NCBI RefSeq assembly: GCF_002135335.1
Contig: NZ_NEGC01000005.1
Coordinates: 124,001 to 188,000, forward strand
Direction: 5' to 3'
Length of the DNA stretch: 64,000 bases
Origin: Acinetobacter sp. ANC 4470
GTDB taxonomy: Bacteria; Pseudomonadota; Gammaproteobacteria; Pseudomonadales; Moraxellaceae
Under the pieces are notes generated by a model. The model worked only from the letters and a program-made list of their open reading frames with translations. It was not told the origin of the DNA and ran no database searches. Numbering within the stretch: position 1 is the first letter of the stretch; each line of letters begins with the position of its first letter. Below, piece by piece: positions 9,760 to 23,505 of this stretch. The translations under genes were made by a program, and so were the position numbers.

Positions 9760-11066
9760 TGAGACAATCTCCCCATGCCTCTGGTAAGACTTTAAACTTA
9801 CGTGCTCAGGTTGTTAAAACGTTATTGGCTGTCCAAAATGGTCAATCACTGGCATCGGTTCTTCAGCAACACATGTCTATTGTGTCTGACAAAGACCGTG
9901 CCTTGTACCATGAATTAGTTCTTGGCTGTTTACGCCAATGGCACGCGCTCAAACAAGTGACTTTACCGCTGTTGTCTAAACCACTGGAAAACCAAGTCAT
10001 TGAAACCTGCTTATACGTTGGTTTATATCAATTGCTTTGTACCCGCGTTGCAGCCCATGCCGCTATTTCTGAAACAGTAGAAGCAGCAAAACAATTGGGT
10101 ATGGAAAGCTTAAGTGGTGTGGTAAATGCCATTTTACGCCGTGCAACACGTGAAACAGAACAATTTTACGATGTACTTGAACAAGCCCATGGCTTACCAA
10201 GTTGGTTGTTTAAACGCTTAAAGAAAGATTGGGGCGATGACTTCGAAGCTTTAAGCTACGAGCTTAAACAAGTTGCACCCTTAACCTTGCGCGTCAACAC
10301 CTTACAAGTCAGCCGTGACGAATATCTTGAAATTTTAGAAGATGAAGGCATTGAAGCACACGCTTGTGAACTGTCAAATGTCGGTATTGTGCTAGATGAA
10401 AGTATTCATGTCCCAAGCCTCCCTGGTTTTGAAGCGGGTGGTTTTTCAGTACAAGATGAACATGCTCAATTATGCGCAACATTGTTGCCAGACTTGAATG
10501 GCAAATTCGTGATTGATGCCTGTGCAGCACCCGGTGGTAAAACAGCGCATATTTTAGAGAAATATCAGCCGAAAAAACTGATCGCACTCGACCAAGATGA
10601 AAAACGTTTAAAACGCGTTGCTGAAAACTTAGAACGTCTAGTTCTCGATGGCAAACATGTTGAGATTATCACTGCCGATGCTGTGAAATGGACATCGCCT
10701 GAACTTGCCGATTGTATCGTACTGGATGCACCATGTTCAGCGATTGGTGTAATCCGTCGCCATCCAGATATTCGTTTACTGCGCCAGTCTGGTGATATTG
10801 CCAAAACAGTGCAGTTACAAAAGCAAATTCTTGAAAATATGTGGCAACAACTCAAAGTTGGCGGTACCTTGCTGTACGTCACCTGCTCTATTTTAAAAGT
10901 GGAAAATGAACAGCAAATGGTCGACTTCTTTGCCCAACATACCGATGCGAAAGAAATTAAAATTGATGCTGATTGGGGTATTGAGCAGATTCATGGTCGT
11001 CAATTGTTACCACAAACAGGGCGTGGCGATGGCTTCTTCTATTGCCGTATCCAGAAAACTGCATAA
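9759..11066 (+). CDS. rsmB: 16S rRNA (cytosine-967-C5)-methyltransferase
   Basis: 435 residues. The N-terminal 130-odd residues form a NusB-like RNA-binding domain (the stretch DRALYHELVLGCLRQW); the C-terminal part is a SAM methyltransferase with the SAM loop DACAAPGGKTAHILE, the motif IV cysteine in LDAPCSAIGVIRRHPD and the catalytic cysteine in LLYVTCSI. This domain order and length are those of RsmB (Sun/Fmu), which methylates C967 of 16S rRNA. The fmt-rsmB order is widely conserved in gammaproteobacteria. Its start overlaps the fmt stop by one base. Confidence 0.95.
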   Translation: MRQSPHASGKTLNLRAQVVKTLLAVQNGQSLASVLQQHMSIVSDKDRALYHELVLGCLRQWHALKQVTLPLLSKPLENQVIETCLYVGLYQLLCTRVAAHAAISETVEAAKQLGMESLSGVVNAILRRATRETEQFYDVLEQAHGLPSWLFKRLKKDWGDDFEALSYELKQVAPLTLRVNTLQVSRDEYLEILEDEGIEAHACELSNVGIVLDESIHVPSLPGFEAGGFSVQDEHAQLCATLLPDLNGKFVIDACAAPGGKTAHILEKYQPKKLIALDQDEKRLKRVAENLERLVLDGKHVEIITADAVKWTSPELADCIVLDAPCSAIGVIRRHPDIRLLRQSGDIAKTVQLQKQILENMWQQLKVGGTLLYVTCSILKVENEQQMVDFFAQHTDAKEIKIDADWGIEQIHGRQLLPQTGRGDGFFYCRIQKTA

Positions 11067-11085
11067 CTATTGAAGATATGAACAT

Positions 11086-11114
11086 AAAAAGGTGGCTTAA
11101 AGCCACCTTTTTAT
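11086..11114 (+). terminator. Terminator of fmt-rsmB
   Basis: Perfect stem AAAAGGTGGCT/AGCCACCTTTT with a three-base loop and a T-rich tail, 20 bases after the rsmB stop. Confidence 0.9.
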
Positions 11115-11319
11115 TTATGCAAATTCTAAACAACGTACACCACTCAAAACATATTCAAAGGTCTTATTTTAAAATAAGCACAGCTTTAATTAATTCCAAC
11201 CATTGAACTAATTTTAGCATCACAGTCTAAATAAATTTCCTACCCTGCCCTATACATGACAAATAAGATCAAGACTTAATGCGGCAAAATGGTGTGCATT
11301 TCTATGCTCCATTTTAGAA

Positions 11320-11360
11320 ACAAGAAAGTCATTACCATAAAGATAATGACTTTCATTTTT
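11320..11360. terminator. Terminator-like hairpin after the metS-NSS pair
   Basis: GAAAGTCATTA/TAATGACTTTC with a nine-base loop. It lies downstream of the minus-strand transporter pair; A and T runs on both sides allow use from either direction. The stretch from the rsmB terminator (11115) to this hairpin shows no gene. Confidence 0.6.
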
Positions 11361-11391
11361 ACACTTGATCAGTATGGACTGAATTTTTTAC

Positions 11392-11535
11392 TTAGAGCGT
11401 ATGTTGATCTTTGACATCTTCAAGAACATCATCAAGTTCTTCAGGATTTTTCATCAAATGAAGAATGGACAAAGCTAAACCGCCCCACAAAAACACCATC
11501 GAGATAATCATCATTACGATTGCTGAAGTATTCAT
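11392..11535 (-). CDS. MetS-like small subunit of an NSS-family amino-acid importer
   Basis: 47 residues, starting MNTSAIVMMIISMVFLWGGL and ending in an acidic tail (PEELDDVLEDVKDQHTL). A single membrane helix followed by a charged cytoplasmic tail, encoded 10 bases after an NSS transporter gene, is the layout of the methionine/alanine importer small subunit (MetS) known to be needed with MetP in Corynebacterium. A CTCCT/AGGAG ribosome binding site precedes its ATG. The role as accessory subunit is inferred from size, topology and position. Confidence 0.75.
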   Translation of the reverse strand: MNTSAIVMMIISMVFLWGGLALSILHLMKNPEELDDVLEDVKDQHTL

Positions 11536-11545
11536 CTTTGCTCTC

Positions 11546-13024
11546 CTAGCGGTCTTTGACACGAGTCAAAATAAAGGCAATGACTGCACAGAAAATTACG
11601 CAGCCCCATCCAAATAACCACTGCAGACTTAAACTATAATCTCCATAGCCTTTTAACAGCAAGTTATAAATGGTCAGACCTAAAGTGACTAACAAAATCA
11701 AAGAGGTGATCACCGTTAGAGTGAAATCCCAGCCTTTGCCTAATTGCACGGTTGAAATGGCATTGACATGATTTCTGATCTCTGCCAGTGCTGAACGCTT
11801 AAACCACGCCACACAAATAATCGAAAGCAATGCTCCACCAATGATGCCAATGTTATTGATGAAATGGTCAATGATATCGACCAATTTAATCGAATTCACA
11901 CTTGAAAAGAGCCCGATTGAAACCAACGCACTACCACCACCGATAATCGAAACGGCTTTTTTACGGCTCCATTTTAGCTTATCCATCATGGCTGAAATTG
12001 GAACTTCCAAAATACTCACCATTGATGAAATACCAGCGACAAAGAGCGAGGTAAAGAATAAGATCCCGAATAAATCAGCGCCTGCACCTAAGCTAGAAAT
12101 AATTTTAGGAAAGGCAATAAATGCTAGACCAATACCGCCGCTCACCACATCTTGCACATTGCTATTTGCAGCATGTGCCATAAAACCAAGCGCAGCAAAA
12201 ATCCCAATACCCGCTAAAATTTCAGTTGAAGCATTGGCAAAACCAACAATTAAACCTGAACCAGTTAAATTGGTCTTTGGTTTTAAATAAGACGCGTAGG
12301 TCACCATGATCCCGAAACCCACTGAAAGCGAGAAGAAGGTATGACCATAGGCTGCCAACCAAACTTTATAGTCCATCATCGCAGACCAGTTCGGAGTAAA
12401 GAAGGCATTTAAACCTTGCGCTGCACCTGGTAATCGAAGTGCTTGGATCACTAAAAGTATGAATAAAACAAATAATAAAGGCATGAAAATTTTATTGGAA
12501 AGCTCAACGCCTTTTTTCACACCACCATATAAAATGATTAAAGTTAACGCCCAAATACCAGCCAATGGCCAGAAAATATGGCTCACAAAACGCGGGTCAA
12601 AACCTGTCGCTTCTGAAGTCTGTAAATACGTTTTAAAGAAAAATGCTTCTGGGTCACTGCCCCACATTTGACCAATAGAGAAGTAAATATAACTCCCTGC
12701 CCAAGTCAAAACGCTGGCATAGTACAAACCAATGATGATACAAACACAAACTTGCCACCATCCCAGTGTTTCGCCGCCTTTAAAAATGGCACGATACGCT
12801 TTCGGAGGAGAACGATTACTTTTATGTCCGACTGCATAATCTAGAAATAAAAGCGGTAAACCTGCAGTAATTAACGCGATCAAATAAGGAATTAAGAACG
12901 CCCCACCGCCATTTTCATAAGCGACATATGGAAAGCGCCAAATATTACCTAAACCAACTGCGGATCCGATCGCTGCAATAATAAAGCCCGATCGTGACGT
13001 CCAGTTTTCACGAGTATCTGTCAT
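11546..13024 (-). CDS. Neurotransmitter:sodium symporter (NSS) family transporter
   Basis: About 492 residues from the ATG at 13024 (MTDTRENWTSRSGF); a GTG 21 bases upstream is possible, but AGGTG before the ATG and family starts favour 13024. Helix 1 carries the unwound Na+/substrate site GSAVGLGNIWRFPYVAYENGGGAF, the hallmark of the LeuT/MetP fold. About twelve membrane helices are apparent. Bacterial members take up amino acids with Na+; the neighbouring MetS-like peptide suggests a MetP-type methionine/alanine importer, but the substrate is inferred. Confidence 0.9.
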   Translation of the reverse strand: MTDTRENWTSRSGFIIAAIGSAVGLGNIWRFPYVAYENGGGAFLIPYLIALITAGLPLLFLDYAVGHKSNRSPPKAYRAIFKGGETLGWWQVCVCIIIGLYYASVLTWAGSYIYFSIGQMWGSDPEAFFFKTYLQTSEATGFDPRFVSHIFWPLAGIWALTLIILYGGVKKGVELSNKIFMPLLFVLFILLVIQALRLPGAAQGLNAFFTPNWSAMMDYKVWLAAYGHTFFSLSVGFGIMVTYASYLKPKTNLTGSGLIVGFANASTEILAGIGIFAALGFMAHAANSNVQDVVSGGIGLAFIAFPKIISSLGAGADLFGILFFTSLFVAGISSMVSILEVPISAMMDKLKWSRKKAVSIIGGGSALVSIGLFSSVNSIKLVDIIDHFINNIGIIGGALLSIICVAWFKRSALAEIRNHVNAISTVQLGKGWDFTLTVITSLILLVTLGLTIYNLLLKGYGDYSLSLQWLFGWGCVIFCAVIAFILTRVKDR

Positions 13025-13570
13025 AGAACACCTAAACTTCGGCACCTTTAAATGCTGCTTGTTGTCTGGTTATATCGCAAGCAAAAAAAGTACCATTCAA
13101 AAATTAATTTTTTTATGTCTGAAGTTAGTTCTACGCCTTTTGAGCATTCTGTTCTAAATTGCAAACAGGCAGTCATTACAAAATCTTGCTTAAAGTCTTT
13201 TGCTTCTTTTTGCCTTTCAATGCTTGAACAATACCCATTTTTTGGGCTTTTTTCTGTATTTTTTACGGAAATTATTTGATTTTATAATCTATATATTACT
13301 AGTTGATCAAAAAAATAGCTTTTTTTCAAGTCACGACTGGTATATTGCACTTTTTATTATCCAAACTTAAATTTTTACAGCAACATTCGACATAACATCA
13401 TCGCCATAAACAAACGGCATGTTAGTAATCTCATACCACCTCTTTTACAAATAACAGCGATGCAATTTACTTTCATTCACTATATGATTCGTCAGTTCAG
13501 CATTCACTGATGCTCTTTAAATCACCAAATTATTTTACAAGAAATAATAGACACCATATTTAGGATTTCC
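13025..13570. other. Intergenic region without a supported gene
   Basis: AT-rich divergent region between the NSS transporter and the barrel protein. It must contain both promoters. A 75-codon frame (13052-13279) has no ribosome binding site or family features and is not called. Confidence 0.4.
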
Positions 13571-14263
13571 ATGCAAACACTCAATTTTTTTTGTTTTGTA
13601 CTCGGACTAAGTGCATTTAACGCAGCACAAGCCGATATTATTGCAGCCAAAGGCGGTATTGATTACTGGCACTATAATGCTGATTTAAATCATCCAGCAT
13701 CTGTAGGACCACAAACAGAGCTTGAAGATGATCACGGCATGTCATTTTTCATTGCAGTGGAACATCCAGTGCCATTTTTACCCAACCTAAAAATTAAACA
13801 TAGCAATTTACAGGCTGAAAGTGATCAGAGTTTTGCAGGAGTAAAAAACCATCAGGTCGATCTCGATTATTCAGACTTTATTCTGTATTACGAAATACTG
13901 GATAATATTGTATCTGCAGATGTTGGCTTCGGTGCCAAGCGTGTGGAAGGTGATATTCGCCAAAACTATACTCAAACACAAGAAGTCAGTGGTACTGTGC
14001 CGATGATCTATGCGCAAGCTGGTGTTAAACTACCATTTACTGGACTCAGTGTCAGTGCTGAAGCCAGTTTTGCTGCATTAGATGATGATAAAATTACCGA
14101 TGCACAAGCTGAACTCAAATATAACTTCGTCGATACAATACTGGTCGATGTCGGGGCTAAAGTAGGTTATCGCATTTTAGATATTCAGCTCGAAGAGGGT
14201 TCCAACCAAGAAGCTAAATTAAAATTTAAAGGTCCTTACTTGGGTATAGATGTACATTTTTAG
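13571..14263 (+). CDS. Outer-membrane beta-barrel protein (TIGR04219-like)
   Basis: 230 residues with a cleavable signal peptide (hydrophobic residues 4-18, cleavage likely after AQA at about 21). The mature part alternates polar and hydrophobic residues in strands rich in G and aromatic residues (GGIDYWHYNADL, VSADVGFGAKRVEGD, TILVDVGAKVGYRIL) and ends YLGIDVHF, a terminal phenylalanine typical of BamA-recognised barrels. This resembles the TIGR04219 family; function unknown. An AGGA site lies just upstream of the ATG. It is monocistronic. Confidence 0.7.
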   Translation: MQTLNFFCFVLGLSAFNAAQADIIAAKGGIDYWHYNADLNHPASVGPQTELEDDHGMSFFIAVEHPVPFLPNLKIKHSNLQAESDQSFAGVKNHQVDLDYSDFILYYEILDNIVSADVGFGAKRVEGDIRQNYTQTQEVSGTVPMIYAQAGVKLPFTGLSVSAEASFAALDDDKITDAQAELKYNFVDTILVDVGAKVGYRILDIQLEEGSNQEAKLKFKGPYLGIDVHF

Positions 14264-14432
14264 CCTTATTGTAAGTCTGGGCTTACATGAAATACAGAAA
14301 ATAACCGCTATTCAAGTACAGTAATTTTCCCTATATTTAAGTTATACAGAAACAGGGTGTTTCTAAAAAACAAAAAGTACAAAACAGCAGGATGCTGAGG
14401 TAGAACAAAAGTAATACCTTTAAACGAATACG
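14264..14432 (+). other. Intergenic stretch, possible small RNA upstream of a strong terminator
   Basis: No gene seen. The barrel gene ends 170 bases before the next strong terminator, which is unusually far. The interval contains a small hairpin (GAAACAGGGTGTTTC at about 14350) and could be a long 3' UTR or a separate small RNA. Confidence 0.25.
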
Positions 14433-14464
14433 AAAAAGCCTCGGCATAATGTCGAGGCTTTTTT
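14433..14464 (+). terminator. Rho-independent terminator
   Basis: Stem AAAAAGCCTCG/CGAGGCTTTTT with a nine-base loop and a T6 tail. Confidence 0.85.
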
Positions 14465-14593
14465 CATACACATGATGAATATTATCCAAAAATAAAAAAG
14501 AGTTTCACCTATCAACAAGTAGTGAATAACTATCCCTCCTTTAGACAAATTCTGTCTATTCTTTTTGCATAGAAGAAACATTATGAGTGGACA

Positions 14594-14746
14594 ATGCTAT
14601 ACCCAGAATCTCTAAAGATGAAATCTTTAAATGGATTGCTCAACCACACCGCTTTGCAAGCGCCTGCCAGAGCAAAGTATCAATTTATTCTTGAATACAG
14701 CCATCAATTTAAGATCTTAGATGAAGTGCAACAAAGATTAATTTAG
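14594..14746 (+). CDS. 50-codon ORF remnant next to the IS relic, unrecognised
   Basis: Encodes MLYPESLKMKSLNGLLNHTA followed by a basic helical stretch (ARAKYQFILEYSHQFKILDEV). I do not recognise it. The even, helix-like composition suggests a real protein tail, possibly the 3' end of a gene cut off by an insertion or deletion event near the IS30 copy. No clear ribosome binding site. Confidence 0.25.
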   Translation: MLYPESLKMKSLNGLLNHTALQAPARAKYQFILEYSHQFKILDEVQQRLI

Positions 14747-14805
14747 GTGGGAAGTGAGATGAGATAGCATTTTGCTTTCAGACCGACCAAAGTCAAAGTT
14801 GCACA

Positions 14806-15752
14806 ATGAACTACGCTCATCTCACTCAAGAAGAAAGATATCAAATTTATACTTTATTACGTGAAGGTTTTTCCACACGTCATCTTGTGCTCAGATTGAA
14901 ACGCGCGCCCTCTACAATTTGAGAGAAATCAAACGCAATCGAAACAGAAATGGTTACTTCGCCAAGCATGTGCATAAGCTGGCTAAAAGACGTCAAATCT
15001 CGAATCATAAAATCATTGATTCTGCTTTATGGAAACAGGTTAAAAGTTATCTTGCTCTGCAATGGAGTCCTGAACAGATTGCCTCACATATCGCTGTCAG
15101 CATGCATTCAATCTACCGCTATATCCAACAAGATAAAATGAGAGGTGGTCATCTATATCAGCATTTACGTTTTAGGAATCAACGCAAGAGAAAGTATGGA
15201 CATCCAGAAACCCGCGGGAAATTGAGTAATCGAAGAAGTATTCATGAAAGACCTCAGATTATTGATCAGCGGTCACGTTTTGGCGATCTAGAAATAGATA
15301 CAATTGTTGACAAGAATCATCAGCAATCTTTAGTTTCGATTGTGGACAGAAAAACTGGTTATCTATGGCTAAAAAAGTGCCGTACCCGTAAGAGTCAGGA
15401 TATTCGTGAAGCAACTGTTGATTTGCTCCACTCGTTCAAAGAAGAATTACAAACGATTACCGCAGATAATGGTAAAGAGTTTAGCCTGCATGAACAAATC
15501 GCTGATGAGCTGGGAATTGACTTCTACTTTGCTGATCCCTACAGCGCATGGCAGAGAGGGACGCATGAAAATACCAATGGGTTGATACGACAATATATTA
15601 GAAAAGGGAATCATTTAAATGATTATTCAGACGACTATATTGCTGAGATCACTCACCGATTGAATCATCACCCAAGAAAAAGACTCGGATTTAAAAGTCC
15701 GAGTTAGATAGTATTGCAAGAGAAGAGTGTTGTACTTCAAATACTAATCTAA
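14806..15752 (+). pseudogene. Inactivated IS30-family transposase
   Basis: The first 38 codons from 14806 (MNYAHLTQEERYQIYTLL) are the IS30 helix-turn-helix start, but the frame stops at TGA 14920-14922 where ISREIKRN is expected; one missing base (ATT TCG AGA expected, ATT TGA GAG seen) shifts the rest into another frame that is then open to 15707. That frame carries the DDE core: DLEIDTIVD, ITADNGKEF and HENTNGLIRQYIRKG. An amber TAG at 15705-15707 replaces an expected glutamate codon; beyond it the frame continues IVLQEKSVVLQ to TAA at 15750. So there are two independent lesions in an otherwise near full-length gene. Terminal inverted repeats are only weakly recognisable (around 14790 and 15745), and no clear target duplication was seen. 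Confidence 0.85.
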
Positions 15753-15773
15753 GCTTAGTAATCATTTATCAGG

Positions 15774-15811
15774 GATAAAAAAACACCCCCAACGCTTGTT
15801 GGGGGTGTTTT
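15774..15811 (-). terminator. rRNA operon terminator
   Basis: Perfect 13-bp stem AAACACCCCCAAC/GTTGGGGGTGTTT with a four-base loop and T7 on the minus strand, right after the 5S gene. Confidence 0.92.
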
Positions 15812-15822
15812 AGGAATAATGA

Positions 15823-15936
15823 GCTGGCGATGACTTACTCTCACATGGGTAACCCCACACTACCATCAGCGCGAAGAGGTTTCACTTCTGAGTTCGGGAA
15901 GGGATCAGGTGGTTCACTCTTGCTATTGTCGCCAGC
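15823..15936 (-). rRNA. rrf: 5S ribosomal RNA
   Basis: About 114 bases. The ends GCTGGCG and CGCCAGC pair to form helix I, and the middle contains the conserved loops seen in reverse as GGTAACCCCACACTACCATC and GTTTCACTTCTGAGTTCGG. Last gene of the operon before the terminator. Ends approximate. Confidence 0.93.
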
Positions 15937-16119
15937 ACAACTGTTTATGGATACTTGCTTGGGTCTTATTTATTCACTTTTCAGTGTATGCCTTCGCTTT
16001 TTCCAAATGAGTTATTAACAGATTATGCTAAATTTGAGTTGACATTGTAACTAGCTTTTACACTAAATCAAGTATTTTGTATCGAATTAGATGAGCAATA
16101 CAACTGTTTGGGTGTTGTA

Positions 16120-19015
<2,896 letters not shown>

Positions 19016-19375
19016 TATACAACCCCAAACAGTCGTTTCAACACTACAAGTTAATGTTGATGACCTTGCCTAAAGTTTTGTAGATTTAACTACAGTACAG
19101 CTTCAATCTAGTTCGTTTTCCAAAACGCTTGATTCAGTTAATCGCTAGTGCTCAGTTCTTTATTTCATTCAACAGTAACAAGTTACTGCTAAAATCAATT
19201 CAGTTCTGAGTTTAAACAATTTATTTCAACTCAAATTTATAATCTGTTAATGATTAACTACGTCTTCGTCAGATCGCAGGTAACTGTGATAAATCACAGA
19301 ATTTAATAAACACAATACCAATCAAATCTTTGATTCGCATATTTACTAAATTCTGTAATCAACTTGCTTAATATA
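19016..19375 (-). other. tRNA-Ala to 23S spacer of the rRNA operon
   Basis: About 360 bases of AT-rich transcribed spacer between tRNA-Ala and 23S. It should hold 23S processing stems and antitermination signals; no gene seen. Confidence 0.7.
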
Positions 19376-19451
19376 TGGTGGAGACTAACGGAGTCGAACC
19401 GTTGACCTCCTGCGTGCAAAGCAGGCGCTCTACCAACTAAGCTAAGTCCCC
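19376..19451 (-). tRNA. tRNA-Ala (anticodon TGC)
   Basis: 76 bases including encoded CCA. Acceptor GGGGACT/AGTCTCC, anticodon stem CCTGC/GCAGG around the loop with TGC, T-arm GGTTCGACTCC. Standard position in the 16S-23S spacer. Confidence 0.97.
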
Positions 19452-19525
19452 AGCTTATCATTAGATTCGATATATCTTCTTCTCTGTCTCTCTAAATAGA
19501 TCACTCTATCTAGTGTTCGTTAGAT

Positions 19526-19602
<77 letters not shown>

Positions 19603-19663
19603 TCAGATACATCTTCATGAAGAACAACTTGTTGTGGATTCTTACCGATCGTCAATCTTTCGT

Positions 19664-21201
<1,538 letters not shown>

Positions 21202-21566
21202 AATATTGCTTAGTGCCTTAAAGGGCACCAATCTTGGCTCATCAATTTTCTGACAAATATTTCTCAAATAAACTTCGAGTAATTTCTACCATCAATCAAT
21301 GAAAATAATTTCGATCAATCAATCAGTAAAAATCCACACAAGTTGTTCTTCATAATCTCTTAATGATCTTCTTACTGATTCGTCATCAGCAAGCTAGGTC
21401 GGCAATACTACTCTCTTTCCAGAGAAAGTCAACTGGTTTTGTTAAATATTTTTCCGACAAATCCAAGTTTAAATCTAATCCTAAAATCTCATTCGAAATC
21501 TTAACAACCCAATCAACTTATTGATTTACCAGAGGTTTTATTTAACATCACCGCCGATGGATACGC
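21202..21566 (-). other. 16S leader region of the rRNA operon
   Basis: Transcribed leader of about 365 bases between the promoter and mature 16S. It contains 16S processing sequence and probably antitermination elements; no gene seen. Confidence 0.65.
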
Positions 21567-21594
21567 ATTATAGGCGAAAAAAATCCCCACGCAA
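21567..21594 (-). promoter_or_regulatory. rRNA operon promoter
   Basis: Read on the minus strand: TTGCGT, a 16-base spacer, then a perfect TATAAT followed by GCG. The upstream AAAAAGG/T-rich tract could act as an UP element. A short spacer, consensus -10 and G/C just after it are typical of stringently controlled rRNA promoters. Confidence 0.8.
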
Positions 21595-21745
21595 CCCCTT
21601 TTTCAAAACTTTCTTATCGTCTGCTTGTTTATTCTACAAAAAGGCTTTTTTTGATTACTTGATGTCCGTTTTTATCACTATTCTTATACTCTTTTTTTAG
21701 TTAAACTCATCCTTCCTACATTCCCCACCCTAAAACACCCTCAAA

Positions 21746-22249
21746 ATGCCATCACTAAAACAAAAAATTATCCTACTTTTACTGGCGCTATCATACACAA
21801 CCTCAAACTATGCTGCTCCTCATCAAAATAACAGTATTGTTGCAACAACTTTTTCAATTTTAAGTTATTCAAGATTAAGTAATCTATCTAATATCTGCAT
21901 CATTAGTAATGAAGCACTTGCCACTCAATTTAAAATCCACAACCAACAAAACAACCTGCATCATCAAATTTACTCAATCAACACCACTGAGTTGGCAAGC
22001 ACCTCTTGCCAAGCAATCATATTTTCCTCACTTACAGCCCAAGAAGAGCAACATCTTCTCAATACAGCTGTTCGCTACCCAGCACTATCTATTAGTGCAA
22101 ATAATCTGAATTGCGAAATAGGAAGTGCTTTTTGCCTTTATAAAAAAAATAAGCATCTAAGCTTTAAAATTAATTTAGAAAGTTTAAGTCAATCCAAAGT
22201 TCACATCGATCCGCGCGTTTTACTTTTAGCAAAGCCAAGTGAGCAGTAA
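21746..22249 (+). CDS. YfiR-like periplasmic repressor of the adjacent diguanylate cyclase
   Basis: 167 residues with a signal peptide (hydrophobic residues 7-17, cleavage likely after YAA at about 24). The mature protein resembles the YfiR/DUF4154 fold: LSNICIISNEALATQF early, CQAIIFSSL in the middle, and paired cysteines (NLNCEIGSAFCLY). In Pseudomonas, YfiR binds the periplasmic part of the cyclase YfiN and keeps it off, and redox or envelope stress relieves this. The gene is 2 bases upstream of a YfiN-like gene and is followed by a YfiB-like lipoprotein, so the assignment rests on both fold and order. No strong ribosome binding site before the ATG. Confidence 0.75.
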   Translation: MPSLKQKIILLLLALSYTTSNYAAPHQNNSIVATTFSILSYSRLSNLSNICIISNEALATQFKIHNQQNNLHHQIYSINTTELASTSCQAIIFSSLTAQEEQHLLNTAVRYPALSISANNLNCEIGSAFCLYKKNKHLSFKINLESLSQSKVHIDPRVLLLAKPSEQ

Positions 22250-22251
22250 TA

Positions 22252-23505
22252 ATGAAAAATATTAATAACATTACTTCACTACAGCAGCTATTTAAACGAT
22301 CACAACTTGCCATTTTTATACTCACTTTTGCTATTTGCACCATGATCTTTGCGGTAATTTCCACTTACACAATGGAAACTTACGCCAATCGCAACTTACA
22401 TGTTTTATCAGAAGCTCTTGGCGAACGAATTCAGCCAGCTGTAGTCTTTAAAGATCAAACCACAATCACACAGATCCTTGCAGAATATTCAAAAAAACAT
22501 CCTATTCGTTCAATTCAGGTTTTAGACAATCAAAACCACCCACTTGCACAGGTCAAATACAACGAAAGCTCAACCCCCTCAAGTCAGGTAATTTTAGATC
22601 ATCTATTTTTCAACCAACCAGCAATTATTAATATTCAACACAATCAAGAGAATTATGGCAAATTAATTGTTTATGGTAATTCATCTGCTTTAGTTAGCTT
22701 TTTCTATAAACTACTACTCGGTTTAATACTTGGCTTTCTCATGATGCTTGCTGTTCTTTTTTGGTCTGTGAGCAACCTATATCAACATCTAATGAGGTCA
22801 TTACAACCAATTGTCGAAACAGCACAAATGATTAGTGAAGAAAAAAACTATCAATTACGCTTATCTGATTCAGATATACAAGAATTTCAAGAGCTTAATA
22901 TCGCCTTCAACGAGCTGTTAGAAAAAATCCACACATCGAGCCAACAACTACAAACCGAAAATATCAAACTCAGCCATCAAGCACATCACGACGAACTCAC
23001 CGAACTCCCCAATCGACATTATTTCTACCAAACTTTATTTAGTTTATTCGACTCTAAACACAGAGAACATATTGCTTTATTTTTTATTGATAACAATAAC
23101 TTTAAAGATATTAATGACCAATACGGCCATTTAGCGGGTGATGCTGTACTGCAAGAAATGGCAAAACGATTAAAATCAAACTTACGTCAACATGATTTTA
23201 TTACTCGTCTGGGCGGAGATGAATTCGCGATTATTGTCCACAATATTCAACAGCCACAGCAATTAGCCAGTATTTGCGAACACCTATTAAGTTGCAGCAA
23301 AGCACCTCTTATTTTCGAAAAAGCTGAAATTTATTTCAGTTTCAGTATTGGTATTGCTTTTGCAAAACACGCCACATCCCCAGAAGAATTGATTACTCAA
23401 GCCGACAGTGCAATGTATCGCGCAAAAACGTTGCCGCACCACTGGTTTATCTCCCCCAATCTAAATAACACAGAGGCTCAAGCAGATGCATGTCAAAATA
23501 ATTAA
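22252..23505 (+). CDS. YfiN/TpbB-like membrane diguanylate cyclase
   Basis: 417 residues. Membrane helix 1 at about 19-40, periplasmic PAS-like (CHASE8-type) domain about 41-148, membrane helix 2 at about 150-176, HAMP-like linker about 178-232, GGDEF domain from about 245. The active site is intact: GGDEF at 321-325, metal-binding Asp280 in FFIDNNNFKDIND, and an RxxD inhibitory site (RQHD, 312-315) five residues upstream, so product inhibition is expected. Makes c-di-GMP from GTP at the inner membrane, which generally favours adhesion and biofilm. Two bases after the yfiR-like stop; its 3' end overlaps the yfiB-like gene by 20 bases. Confidence 0.88.
   Translation: MKNINNITSLQQLFKRSQLAIFILTFAICTMIFAVISTYTMETYANRNLHVLSEALGERIQPAVVFKDQTTITQILAEYSKKHPIRSIQVLDNQNHPLAQVKYNESSTPSSQVILDHLFFNQPAIINIQHNQENYGKLIVYGNSSALVSFFYKLLLGLILGFLMMLAVLFWSVSNLYQHLMRSLQPIVETAQMISEEKNYQLRLSDSDIQEFQELNIAFNELLEKIHTSSQQLQTENIKLSHQAHHDELTELPNRHYFYQTLFSLFDSKHREHIALFFIDNNNFKDINDQYGHLAGDAVLQEMAKRLKSNLRQHDFITRLGGDEFAIIVHNIQQPQQLASICEHLLSCSKAPLIFEKAEIYFSFSIGIAFAKHATSPEELITQADSAMYRAKTLPHHWFISPNLNNTEAQADACQNN

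Noticed and set aside
13052-13279. A 75-codon frame in the NSS/barrel intergenic region
   Set aside because: No ribosome binding site, no family resemblance and a composition like random AT-rich DNA.
14785-15752. Terminal inverted repeats of the IS30 copy
   Set aside because: Only about 8 of 13 positions match between the possible ends, so exact ends could not be set.
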